Source of the DNA: Apostichopus japonicus
Lineage: Eukaryota; Echinodermata; Holothuroidea; Aspidochirotida; Stichopodidae
Length of the DNA: 64,000 nucleotides
Direction: 5' to 3'
NCBI RefSeq assembly: GCF_037975245.1
Contig: NC_092575.1
Span: 1,071,001 to 1,135,000, forward strand
The translations under genes and the position numbers were made by a program. The notes below the pieces were generated by a model that did not search any database, was not told the origin of the DNA, and saw only the letters and a list, made by a program, of their open reading frames with translations. Positions 53,838 to 64,000 of the stretch are shown here, one piece after another; positions within the stretch are counted from its first letter, which is position 1; every line of letters starts with the position of its first letter.

Positions 53838-54980
53838 ACCTTTATTACTGTCCCACCAGAGTCATAATTCCACAGATCTATATCTTCTTGCTCTGATCCT
53901 TTGGTTCTACCCTCCCCCTCTCCCCAACCCCCCCCCCCCACACACACCTACTTGCCCCTTGCATCCAATCTTTGGAAAGAATAAGGTTTTCAACAGTATG
54001 TAATTTTTTTGTAAAAGCTAAGGACAGGTGTCTAACAAAAGTATAAACACAACAGTCAGATGTCTATTTACTTATCCATCAAATCATGACATACATACGT
54101 TTTAAATTGACCTGTAATAACACGTAAATTGTGCAATATATGCAATGTCATATAAGGTCATGAATATTTATGTCGCATTGTGCGCAACAGTTCATTATCC
54201 TACGTACGTACGTCAGTACGTGAGGGATATTTTAGTATGAAGATAATATTGGGCATTTTCAGTTTTATGGTTTTGATGTATCATGTATCTTTAGATGTTA
54301 TTCTAGCTGCTTGTTAATTATGTGCATTGATTGAAGGGACTGTTAATGAAGTATGTTTCTTGACATATCAATCATTCCTGGCACCTTTATTTGTTCTCTA
54401 TCACACTGTTTTTTCTTATTTTAACAAAAGCCAATAAAAGCTGCCTTATAAAAGCATCCCAACATGTGGTTACGATTAGCTTTGTTTCTGATAGTTACGA
54501 TAGTCACTGCATCGTACATTGATCCATTTCCAATCTACTCACATCAAAATTAACAGATGTAACAGAATTAAAAAATGTAACTTAATATTGCCTCCCTTTA
54601 CTATGTTACAGTTTTATCTTACAGTGTAAAAACCAAGTGTTTGATGTCTTGCTGTGATTCACAAGCAGTGTGCAGACTACATTAGGCTGATTTTTTTACA
54701 GTTGGTTCTTCATGTCTGGGGTTTTAATGAAGCCCATTGTCTGCCCTGTGGTCAGTTTGGCTGACCAGTACTTGGCTAATTCTTCGATGATGAGGACAAT
54801 TTACCCTATGCACTTGCAATGAGAATGTGAATCAAATTGTTCATGGGAGATTCCTACTATAATAATGTTTCAGTTAATGTTTGGTCCGATTTAAGATCTC
54901 TTTCTTGAAATTTGAGTAAAATATTTCAGCCAAAAGATGTGTTATTTATGTGTGTATATTTTCTTTGGTTATTCTTGCAG
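53838..54980. other. 3' end of the giant intron
   Basis: A C-rich tract lies at 53912-53945 and a palindromic acgtacgtacgt word near 54202-54213. The intron ends with the acceptor attcttgcag (54971-54980). The whole intron from 8221 is 46,760 bp if no exon was missed. Confidence 0.5.
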
Positions 54981-55164
54981 AGTGTCTAGTGCTTCACAGC
55001 TAGTGGAAGCCATCTCCCCGTATAAGAGGCCCCGCCCACAGAGCCCTCATGGAGCGCACAGTATATTCTATTCGCCTGACCATCGGTTTATTCAAGGTGG
55101 AGGTCATTACACTACCAACCTGTACGCTACAGCCCCGCAGAGAGATGTCCGGCCTCACATGCAA
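54981..55164 (+). CDS. NCOR: NCoR/SMRT-family corepressor, coding exon 3 (residues 3-64)
   Basis: The exon enters in phase 2 (acceptor ttcttgcag|A) and leaves in phase 0 (ATGCAA|GTAAGT). It encodes SASQLVEAISPYKRPRPQSP and continues through HSIFYSPDHRF to RPHMQ. The Pro/His/Tyr-rich stretch corresponds in place to the disordered N-terminus of vertebrate NCoR1 and SMRT (the YPPHS...Y region), where similarity is weak. The assignment comes from its phase-correct linkage to the next exon, which is unmistakable. NCoR-family proteins are nuclear scaffolds that recruit HDAC3, TBL1 and GPS2 to unliganded nuclear receptors and other repressors. The exon stands out from the surrounding intron by its higher CpG content and balanced codon use. 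Confidence 0.85.
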
Positions 55165-57593
55165 GTAAGTATCTAGACCGCAGCCTACGTGCCCTCAATT
55201 CTGATTAGTCTGACGCATGTTTTCATCTAGACCATCATCTCGTGGTCTGACTCTTGCATTCGTTCATCTCTTGCTGCGGATCGGCCCAAAATTTTGGCCA
55301 GACAGGTACATCTTTGTGATTGTGTGATCGATTGTCTATTTACTACACAAATATTCATGAAGAAGAGACACTTTAGACCGTCAAGAGTAGAATGCATATA
55401 GAGTTAGAGATGAACTTAAAAATGAGTCGTGTTTTTGCAATACGACTTTGAACTTGCTCACTGTAGTTCAAGAATGATGAATACTGTCTCTGGTAGGCTT
55501 TTAGCTCCCACTGATGATGTCGTCAAGTATGTCCATATTTCATTTCCATATTATTTGTCAGCCAGCCAGCAAATGTGGAATAATGCATTTCCCTTCGTCA
55601 CATTCTTGAATACGCGCTCTGTGGCAAGTCTGCCCTAATTCAATCCCGTAAACAGGATTGTCTTTCACTTTGGGGTTTTCTTCTTTTCTTTCGGCCATGT
55701 TTGCCATTTTCCCTAAAGGTTTTATATGAGGAGGATGATGCAAAATTGGGTCAAGGAATATTAGAATAGTTTTCTGATGTAAGGACATGAATGTATTTGT
55801 TAAGGTGGTGTGACGAAGATTGTATTCTGTGGCAATATCATTTCATTCTGTACGCTTTTCTGTTTTGTATAATACTCTATAATCTATGTTAAATACTGCT
55901 GTTTGGGATGTCTTTGGTCAATTTGTGAAACTATATAGATCCGAAGACGTCCTTTTCAGAGGTTTCCATGTTAGCAGATTTTAATTAGGGAGTAGTTCAT
56001 GGGTCTGTTCAACTTTAATTTGACTACTGCTCATTACACAAGAGATAAGAAAACAAAAGAAAAATTGGTTTTTTTTTTAAAGCAACTGTTTATGATGTTC
56101 ATCATTTCATATAAAACCTGGCTATGGATCGTTGACATTGATGAATTACATCGTTAATCTGATTGAAGTAACGAACTGTATCAAACATTCATTACATAAA
56201 ATCCAGAAATCTGCCTTAAGATGCAGACATGTTATCGCTATAATACGTTGTATTCCTCTGTGCTTATTACAAGTTACTAATACAGGTTTAAATTGCCCCA
56301 GGGCCATTTCACGTAATCTATTGTTTAGGCAGGTGTTTGCTCGCAAGGAGGATGATTGAGAACCTAGTGGCTTCTTGCATCTATGTTAGACTAGACTACA
56401 GATTGCAGCTATAAATGAATATGGAGGCAATTAGTAAACTTCTGATTGAAAGAAAGAAATATCGTCTGAACATTATGCCAAAAAGCGTGAAGGACGAGAC
56501 ATCTCCTCCCAAGGATGCAATCACTCAGGTTTTACTCCTCTGGAGCAAAATAACCTGACTGTGTGTGCTCTTCCATGGGATCTCTCTCAAAGTCCCAGAC
56601 CATTTGTCTGTATTGAATCGTTCTTTGCATGATATGTGGCATGGGTAACATGGTACAGCAATTTCTGCATCGGTGGTGGTGCGTTCAGTTCCGAGAAATA
56701 TAATCACAAACTTGACTACTTTCAAATTCTGGCTGGCTGGTTTTTCTGTAGCAATGTGGAAAATTACCCCAGGGTATCAAACTATCGGAGATTGAATTAG
56801 ATAATTTTGAAATGTGAAGGATTTCTCAGAGGTTGAAATTCCTGGGGCAAGTTAGTCAGCTGATGTCAGGGTAATGTGTTAAATATTGAAAGATATTATG
56901 TACACATTGGTAGGCAATGTGGCAAATGCATTCTTAATGGAGTGCCTGGCATTGAAATTTACAATTTGTAAGGTCAATGGGTTGTATTTTCTACTTTAAC
57001 TGCATACTTTGGTGAATTAATAAAAGACGTTTGCTTTGCTGGCAGGGAATTATCCGGTGAAATTGTTTGTTCAGAAAAACAAACAAAATCCAATTTGTGC
57101 CAGTTACATGTCTGCATTATGCTTTTCTTTTTGAAGAATGCACATTTAAGAGCATTGGAGGCTAAACTGTTAAAATGACTGGAACACATAGTTTAGTAAC
57201 AGATCATTACATCAGCTACTCAGAAAAACCCCCACAAAAATCAGTCATAAAAAAGGCACATTCAGAGATATTTTTAATAGCATTTATGGGATTTCAAGAA
57301 GATTGGAAACATTGATAAAAGTGGTATTTTCCAGGGGGAGGGACAGGGTTTTCATGGGGGGGGGAAGGGGTGTCATGTAGTTTAAGAAGACTGGAAAGTG
57401 CATATTTAGGTTGGAGATAGGTAAGTGAAATTAATCGTAAATCCTGAAACCAGTCAGAATTGGGGCATCAAGGAAATGATAATGCAGTTATGTTGCATTG
57501 TACTGTCCAGTCACCACCACTAGAACTATTGGATGTACATAGTGTCTTGTGTATATTTTTCTTGCTTCCAGTGATTTGTTTGGAAGTGGGTTA

Positions 57594-57970
57594 AACCTCC
57601 CATCCCGTCTCTGTGTTATATGACCTTCACTGGATCTTGAAACTAGTCAACGGATGACAGGACATGTTTGGAAGTGGTTGGGGAAGGAGCAGGGATGGGG
57701 GAGGGGGTGGGGGGGTGGAGAGTTTCTATTCCTTGAAAACCAACTCTCATCTTCTTGCTGGTTCACTCTCCAAGAGTGGCTGCAGAAGTTAGCTGATTAT
57801 TCTGCAAGTGATTCAGAAAATAGTGCCATAAAGACGTGAAATTGATAGAGTGTACACTCAAGTCTCTCTGCCAAACTGTCCAGTGCTTTGGTTGACGCAT
57901 GTCCTGTCATCCGTTGACTAGTTTTAAGATCGAGTGAAGGTCATAGAACAGAGAGATGTGATGGGAGGTA
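57594..57970. mobile_element. foldback element with 73-bp inverted arms
   Basis: The left arm 57594-57666 (aacctcccatcc ... ggatgacaggacatg) is repeated in inverse orientation at 57898-57970 (catgtcctgtcatcc ... gatgggaggt), with roughly 6-8 mismatches over 73 bases by eye. The spacer of 231 bp contains a G-rich tract (57693-57720). No transposase frame is present and no clear target duplication was found. The structure fits a MITE or foldback element with long TIRs, or a local inverted duplication. Confidence 0.7.
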
Positions 57971-58173
57971 TAACCATAACCCCCCACTCTCCCCCTCTTA
58001 AGTACCTCAGTATTAAACTTCAGATTTGGCAGTGTTGTTATTTTGAAGCGATAGATCGTGATATTAAGTCACTCTTAGACGTCCGTTCTCCGCAAGAACT
58101 CGAGGAGCCCTTTGACAAGTTGTCAACAGAGGTGACGAATCGGTGGCTCCATCCAACAACGGAGTCGTAACAC
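57934..58173 (+). CDS. possible coding fragment, 78 residues, unknown
   Basis: From about 58000 the frame reads IKLQIWQCCYFEAIDRDIK, then SLLDVRSPQELEEPFDKLS and ends TNRWLHPTTES before TAA. This has a balanced, amphipathic, acidic composition and locally raised CpG, unlike the chance frames nearby. The first 12 codons overlap the right arm of the foldback element. I recognise no family. It could be a relic of a retrocopy, an unrelated small gene inside the intron, or chance. It does not splice convincingly into the corepressor. Confidence 0.2.
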
Positions 58174-58684
58174 AGGAAGGGCGTTTAAGCAAACAAATTT
58201 GATAGATTGCGATCCATCAAAATTGTAAATGCATGGGGGGGGGGCCTAAAGGAACCTTACTTTAGAGAGCGGAGCAGAAGTCAATTAAGACCAGAATATT
58301 TTAGATTGGGTGGATTTAAAGATGATAGAACGGAATAGATTTAACAAAAAGCATGCCCTGCATTCTCTCAAATCTAGTATTGCTCTGAAAGTAACATATA
58401 TGTTACATTAACAGTCTATTCAACAATATTATATGAAAATGGGTGAATTACAAATTTTGTGTCTGTTTATAAATTTTTGGGCGAGAATCATAGTGCAATA
58501 TTTGCAGACTTTTGAAATGAATTATTCACTCGTGTATCGTAACAAGAACAGGATGTATCTGTTTTCTTTACATATGATCGAAAGTTAGATGAATTCTAGA
58601 TCTCCAATTCTAATTTGAATGGTCATGGGAAAAGGTTATCGAGTATAGCATCGCACCATGCTGGGCAAAACGTGTTAATTGCTA

Positions 58685-58754
58685 TACTGTACGAGTGCAT
58701 AGATGCATGACACTTTCTGTACTGTACGAGTGCATAGATGCATGACACTCTGTA
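58685..58754. repeat. 35-bp tandem duplication
   Basis: Two adjacent copies begin tactgtacgagtgcatagat at 58685 and 58720. They are nearly identical, so the event looks recent. Confidence 0.85.
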
Positions 58755-59541
58755 AACAGGAATCACATGATACTGAATCGACTCTCCGTGCTATTCTTGG
58801 CGATGATGTCATGAATCTGGTGAAAATTTGTCTCTTTGTTAGAAAGAGTTCGCCAGGTGTTAATTGCATGGTTTTGTTTGCAGTTTGCAATGTCTGCATT
58901 CAGAGACAAGTGCCGGTACGGTTACCTACGTGCATGATTAAATCCGACATGCACTATTTCATTTAATCTTGTTTGGTTGCGTTTTGCCTTGACAACATGC
59001 CACTCCACGATTCATGGATTGTATGTATATATATAGCACATTGAAGTAAGGCAGCCATGCGTTGTATGTGGACTGGTAGATCAGTGCATACTGCAAGTGA
59101 ATACCTCACAGTTAGGCAGGCGCTAGCTGGTTCACCTTTTTCAAGAGCTCCTTTACAGTCATGTTTACACACTGTTATTAACGTATAGTCATCCTGTGAA
59201 ACTATTATCAAGTTCAATGTGAAATGAATTTAAGGTCATCATAAGTCCACACCTGTTTTTTTGTGTCCCACAGATTTTAATGCATGGTTTTGTTTTCATC
59301 CGCAAATCTTATGCCTAAAAGATGAATGTCATAATTTCTGGTGTGGGTTTTGGGAATTAAATTTAGAATTAAATGTAATGTAACGGATGATGTTTTCAGG
59401 TAGCTGGTCTTTGCTAAAAGTAAACTGTTGAGAGAAAGATACCAAAAGATTGTGGCACGTTCAACATACGAACTACTGATTCTTCTTCTCAAGAGTTCTC
59501 CATCTCGCTCTGAGGTAACTTTCCTTTGTTTTGATTTGTAG

Positions 59542-59678
59542 GAGATGGCAGCAATGAATTACCAGGATCATCATCCCAGAGAAATGAGTTCCTATAATAG
59601 TTTACAGAGCCAAATTAGAAGGAGGCCCTCGCTTTTATCCGAGTTCCATGGCGGTGCTGCCGAAAGGGAGAGAGAACG
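59542..59678 (+). CDS. NCOR: NCoR/SMRT-family corepressor, coding exon 4 (residues 65-109 plus two bases)
   Basis: Acceptor tgatttgtag|GAG (phase 0), donor GAACG|GTATGT (phase 2). The exon encodes EMAAMNYQDHHPREMSSYNS, then RRRPSLLSEFH at residues 90-100, then an Arg/Glu run. RRRPSLLSEF is present in both human NCoR1 and SMRT near the N-terminus and is the clearest signature of the family, which fixes the identity of the gene. Since vertebrate NCOR1 and NCOR2 arose by duplication within vertebrates, this is expected to be the single pre-duplication orthologue. Frame reading on into the intron (past 59678) is not part of the protein. Confidence 0.93.
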
Positions 59679-59947
59679 GTATGTTACAAGAAGATCCCGT
59701 TTTCATAAAACTTTTACCCAAGGTTCTCCTCATCCCTACAGTTTTTCCGTAGTCTTGCAGTGTGGCACTCAATCAGCACAAATAATCTGTGGAAAATTGA
59801 ATTTTAGCAGCAGGTTGATTTGGAGGGGGGGGGGGGGAGAGTGGTTGAGAGTAGGAGAGGAGGGGGTGGTATTGTTTGTGTGTAAATTGTTTCATAGAGT
59901 AACTCTTATGTTTTATTTCCTGTTCATCTGTTTTGTGCCAATCGTAG
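59679..59947 (+). other. intron 4 of the NCoR-family gene
   Basis: 269 bp, GTATGT...AATCGTAG, with a run of 13 G (59825-59837) in the middle. The coding frame happens to stay open through most of it, so retention would add residues before a later stop. Confidence 0.8.
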
Positions 59948-60146
59948 AAGCGGGAAGGAATTTTACTCGCGCGGTCTCGACCCGCTACGGATGCACACCT
60001 CAAACCATCACCCAGATAATGAGATCTCGGTAGCTAAAAGGCGACGGTTGGATATAGACAATGATACCAAATTCAGGCCAGTCCACGAGAATAGTACCTC
60101 AACGAGGGTGGTGACCTCCTCAGCTAATCAACCTGAAGTCAAGAAG
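59948..60146 (+). CDS. NCOR: NCoR/SMRT-family corepressor, coding exon 5 (residues 110-176)
   Basis: Acceptor caatcgtag|A completes the split Arg codon CG|A. The donor is AAGAAG|GTAATA in phase 0. The exon encodes SGKEFYSRGLDPLRMHTSNH followed by DNEISVAKRRRLDIDND (KRRRLD at 140-145) and a Ser/Thr/Val-rich stretch ending PEVKK. The KRRRLD patch sits where vertebrate NCoR1 and SMRT have ESKRPRLE, at a similar distance after RRRPSLLSEF. It may serve as a nuclear localisation signal (inference). The 199-bp length and phases 2 to 0 fit the neighbouring exons exactly. Confidence 0.9.
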
Positions 60147-60588
60147 GTAATAGATTATTGTAGAGGGAATCTGTGATTAGAACTTAATGTGGTGACACCA
60201 TGATGGGTGTGGTGTGTTGGTGGTTACATGGTAGTAGCCTGAGTCATAGCCAGGTATGGTTGCAGGATAGGCCTGGCTAACAGGTTTAGTGTAGCTGCCC
60301 TTATGGCAGATAAGAAGGATTCTGAAGCACTGGTTCATTTAGCCGGCTAAAAGATATATGGTGTTGATAGGTAACACATTTTTGTCATGTAATGGGTGGC
60401 ATCATAGAAATATTGATCATGTGATGTAAATAGGGGGTCATGGGTCAACTTTTTGTTCTAATTATCTTTAATATTCTAATCAGTCAAGAGATGGATAACT
60501 TTTATATCACTCACAACTTGAAAAGAGTATTACTGGTTCCTTTTCTCATATATTTATTTCATCATTCTCTCCTCCCCTCCCCCTAAAG
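60147..60588 (+). other. intron 5 of the NCoR-family gene
   Basis: 442 bp, GTAATA... to a strong pyrimidine tract and acceptor cctccccctaaag. No other feature is seen. Confidence 0.8.
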
Positions 60589-60747
60589 GAACCGTTTATA
60601 CCTAAAGTTGAAAATGTATCACCGACCCCTTGCGACGATGAGTCACCTTCAAAGGTATCTAAAGAGGGCCTCCTTCAAGCCATGGAGAAGATGGACCGAG
60701 AAATACAGATGGTGGAAAGTCAGATTGTCAACTTGAAGAAAAAGAAG
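60589..60747 (+). CDS. NCOR: NCoR/SMRT-family corepressor, coding exon 6 (residues 177-229, start of N-terminal coiled coil)
   Basis: Phase 0 at both ends (ccctaaag|GAA, AAGAAG|GTAAAC), 53 codons. The exon encodes EPFIPKVENVSPTPCDD, then SPSKVSKEGLLQAMEKMDRE and IQMVESQIVNLKKKK. This aligns closely with the NCoR1/SMRT segment (P)SKLSKEELIQ.MDRVDREI..VEQQI.KLKKKQ, the heptad-patterned helix at about residues 170-215 of human NCoR1. In the family this helix lies in the first repression domain and contributes to binding GPS2 and TBL1 in the HDAC3 complex. The following part of the helix (QQLEEEAA in vertebrates), the SANT domains and the receptor boxes are not in this window, so the gene continues to the right. 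Confidence 0.95.
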
Positions 60748-62739
60748 GTAAACTTCATTATTTGCTAAATGATCCATGTGTTGGCATGGAGACTGTGCTC
60801 CATGATAAGTGTTCATGTAGGAAATTGGATGATAGAAAGATGAAGGAATGTAAAAATATTGCAGAAAAATGTTCCATCAAAATATATGAAACGATATGCT
60901 TTGGAAATGACTTTCAAGAGTTTACACCAAGATGTTGTGTATCACATGACTTCAATTTCATTTCAATCTTTTGTTCCTGTTTTGCAAAGTCTTGTTCTAG
61001 TAATTGTAGCAGTGTGTTCCACTGAGTGATTGCCAGATGTGTGACTGAGTAAGTTCAAGAACCTGTCTCCGTGCGATAAATTTTTGTCGGTACAAAGCCC
61101 AATTAATTCACTGGTAGAGCACCATCGATTCTGTCATCTCATGTGTTTATCTGCTGATGTGTATATGTATTCCTAGCATTGGCAGCAGCAGTATGCTGGA
61201 TTTCCTGCGTTGCTCGACCGAAGGCCAAAACAAAAGTTATGAAAGCCGAGACCCCATTCATTCCACCGCTCCCGTTGCGATTTTTTCTTCTAGTCGATTG
61301 CATTTTTTTTCTTTTCTTTTTTACTGTTTTCCTTTTTTTATGTTGAGTCGTTCAGCAAATCAATTGATATGTCCTTGGCATAGAAGAAGTAGTTTGTGTA
61401 TTCTGTAGATAAATTGTTGGTGAGATAAAAAGAGCGGAGGATGATTCGTGCTGATTAGGTACGGGGGATAGAATGACAGGAGATTTCGATTGATATGGAG
61501 CGTGATCCGTGTCTTTCATTAGAGTTTCTCTACACGGTCTTCACCCTGATATACGAGCCCGCCTCTCAGGAAGCTGCGTTGAAAATCTAGGCTTTCACGT
61601 CCGAGGCCGGTCTCCCCTTTCTCACTTTATTACTGTTTACATGACGGAATGCTTTGCAGGCCGAAACCAAAGATGGGGGATTCTTGTGGCAGTTGATACT
61701 TGTGTGCATGATGTCTTGGGCAATATGTGAGGAACAAAAGTTCCCCTTAGGCCTGCTATTGAATTCAGAGGCTAAAAGCATGTTTTCTCTTTAGAGTGGT
61801 CGCTGTATTTTATCTCTTTATTTGCTGTTTTTTTTTTTTTTTGGAACAAAATTCTTTTGGGTGCAATATCACACCTTTTTTTTTTGGCTTGTGATGTTGA
61901 TGAAATGAAACCCTGTTGAGGGTCAGTCCGACCACCAGTGGGGGAGGGGGGGTGTCTGTAGATAGATGATAATATCGGTGATTCCGAGAAGTTTCATCCT
62001 AGGGGTATAACTTTAATCATGTGCAGGCAGGCCTTCTCTTAGTTTGGAGAGATAATCAACAGTTGGAGTTTGTTTACTGTAAAGATAGTGATAGAAAGAA
62101 GAAGTCACAAAAGAAAAGAGGGGGGCCGGGGGGGGCTTTTCCAGTCTGTTTTTCAATGAGTGTGACCATGATCAAATTACTTGAATCAATTAGCAAAACA
62201 AACATGTTTTACACTTGACACTATTCAGGTCAGAAATCAGGAAATTTTTAAAATCAGAATGTACCTTTGTTACAATTGCAATTATTGCCCATTTTAAATT
62301 AAGATAGAAAGGGGTTACATATTTCTGTGAGTACTTCCAAATCCCCTTCCCCCTCTCCCCCCCCCCCTCGCACAACCCTCATTCTGGTATCATGCCAGAA
62401 ATATGTTATCCTTCCAACAGGACTTACTACTGCTATAAACAAGTGTGCACTAAAGTTGACCATGTCAATGCCCTGAGTGCTATGCCTGTTTATATTTAGA
62501 ACCTCACTAACATTTTGACATTAAAGAGACTGTAGTTACTTGGCTCACTAAGTTAGCAAGGTGCAAGGCTGTGAATTATCATGTAGCAGATGACCTAACC
62601 TGATGTGGTGAATTTTTCCAAGCCAGTTAACAAATATTAATAGCTAAAGAAAGGCAATGAATTTGTAGTTATGAAAGTGTTTTGCAAACCAATCGTATGG
62701 AGAAACTTTGATCACTGAAGGAACTTTTTGGTGAGGGTT

Positions 62740-62852
62740 CATGACATAGTCATAGTGGTCCATGATATTGTCATAGTGGTCCATGATATTACTGTAGTGG
62801 CCCAGGACATGGTGGTCCATGATATTGTCATAGTGGTCCATGATATTATCAT
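62740..62852. repeat. 21-bp tandem repeat, about five copies
   Basis: The core catagtggtccatgatatt occurs at 62751 and 62772, with diverged or shortened copies up to 62852. The minus-strand frame reads repeated MDHYDNI, a translation of the repeat. Confidence 0.8.
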
Positions 62853-63981
62853 GGTTCAGTCCCTTGGCAGAGCAAGTAATTCGACATAATATTCACCAAC
62901 TGTAGGCAAGTGACGCTGCAGTCTGCTACCACCTGGCTTACCAGAAACATTGTGTGTTTATGAAAGACCCTCTGTGTTAGAAATGCTTTTAGTTTATAGA
63001 ATTATCCGTAGAGGCTCTTTAAACCAGTATCTTTTCCACTTACAAATAAAGGGTTGGGCTCTATGGTAGAATATCTCCTGGTACTATAGGTGAGTGTATT
63101 AGATGCAGTGTTGGTGTTTAAATTGCATTGTAAAGGAATGCTATATCAATAATTGAGTTTGTTGTACTTAGTTACCCCACACTGTTGAGAATGTACTAGT
63201 ATGTAAGCCACATGCTGGTGTTTACTACATAATACCTGAGCATCCAATCTGTATGCTAATCTATTTTAGTCTGCCTTAGCAGCTATAGACTGATTCGGTG
63301 GAATATTTTGTAGTCAAAGTTTGACCCTGTTTATCGCCGGCATCAGAAGTAAGTCGGTTGGGGGAGAATGAGTATTAAAGAAGACGCGAGCACCGACTGA
63401 TACTTTAGCTTTAGTTTTGAATTTTTTATTTAGAAGTATTTTTTAATGCTTGAATTCATACATAAAAGAGAGAGGGGGAAAAAAAAGGCAGAAAAAAGCA
63501 ACTAGTTGATAACATTTTATGTCTTGTCAGGCATGAATAATAGATACAATTGGTTTGTAAAGTAGTGTTTGTAATGATCTTGAAGTTGTACCGAATATTC
63601 AGATGCCTGAGGAAGATTGCAAACAAAATGCAAACAACGGAATCAGACATCGGAGAATTTTAAAAAATATTTAAAAGGGTTAACTTTGGAAAATAATTTT
63701 GTGTAGAAAGATATTATTGATGAAAGCGTGGTCAACAGCAGCAGCAGGGTAGTGTTGGCTCTGTGAATATATTCATTCAAAGCCGGCCTAAGCGGCTTCA
63801 TTAGCATTATTATGTGCATATCATTAGCATACTTATGCTGGAGTGAGAAAGTAGATATATTGTTGTTTTGTTTATGTGTGCGGGGGGGGGGGGGTATGAG
63901 GTAACGTGATATGTGAGAAATAAGGCATTGCAAGTAAATCCACAGACAAGCAGTATTTTGTTGTGATGTTTGTTAATTGGT

Positions 63982-63993
63982 TAGCTCAGTGCG
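63982..63993 (+). other. possible RNA polymerase III A-box at the window edge
   Basis: TAGCTCAGTGCG matches the tRNA A-box pattern TRGCNNAGYNGG except at one position, and is followed by cgttcgcat at the window end. It may be the start of a tRNA or a tRNA-derived SINE cut by the window. The rest cannot be seen. Confidence 0.2.
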
Positions 63994-64000
63994 TTCGCAT

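Larger units (their letters stand above)
55165..59541 (+). other. intron 3 of the NCoR-family gene
   Basis: 4,377 bp, GTAAGT...TTTGTAG. It carries the foldback element at 57594-57970, a coding-like 79-codon frame at 57934-58173 and a 35-bp duplication at 58685-58754. No further exon is needed to keep frame. Confidence 0.7.
60748..64000 (+). other. intron 6 of the NCoR-family gene, not closed in the window
   Basis: At least 3,253 bp. I searched for the next conserved NCoR segments (QLEEEA..., KHRSIVQIIY..., the DAD/SANT region) and found none. It contains a T-rich tract at 61831-61842, G-rich patches at 61940 and 62121-62137, a C-rich stretch at 62350-62368, a 21-bp tandem repeat (62751-62852) and 13 G at 63882-63894. 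Open frames up to 96 residues show no domain. Confidence 0.7.

Noticed and set aside
60762-63933. Search for the next NCoR exons (rest of coiled coil, SANT/DAD)
   Set aside because: No frame matches the expected QLEEEA or KHRSIVQIIY-type segments, so the next exon must lie outside the window.

Overview
The window reads as nuclear DNA of a marine invertebrate deuterostome, most likely an echinoderm (a sea cucumber or relative). The base composition is AT-rich, most of the sequence is non-coding, exons are short with GT/AG borders, and introns are very long. There are many G/C homopolymer tracts and tandem repeats. The one recognisable gene is animal-specific. The species is inferred, not proven.

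Two divergently oriented genes are supported. On the minus strand, 811-3225 is an intact 804-residue reading frame for a very charged, serine/arginine- and lysine-rich (RS-type) nuclear protein of unassigned family. A poly(A) signal lies just beyond its stop. On the plus strand, from about 7.8 kb to the right edge, lies the 5' part of the gene for a nuclear receptor corepressor of the NCoR/SMRT family. I reconstruct a non-coding first exon (ending 7844, CRE- and YY1-like motifs) and a tiny start exon (8170-8220, only eight coding bases). After an intron of 46,760 bp come four coding exons: 54981-55164, 59542-59678, 59948-60146 and 60589-60747. The phases fit throughout and give 229 N-terminal residues. 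These contain the family hallmark RRRPSLLSEFH, a basic KRRRLD patch and the start of the conserved N-terminal coiled coil. The SANT/DAD, repression and receptor-interaction parts must lie to the right of the window.

The rest is intergenic DNA (about 3.2-7.3 kb) and intron. It holds a short transposon copy with terminal inverted repeats and an apparent 10-bp target duplication (4704-5071), and a foldback element with 73-bp arms (57594-57970). A 1.5-kb array of 18-bp units with a nested 200-226 bp higher-order period lies at 32.82-34.29 kb, and a five-copy 152-162 bp satellite at 53054-53837. There are also several minisatellites of 21-38 bp and many poly-G/poly-C tracts. Most open frames in these stretches look like chance or repeat translations.

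I see no convincing new multi-gene system. The most interesting points are the long-range gene structure of the corepressor with its eight-base start exon, and the architecture of the repeats inside its giant intron.
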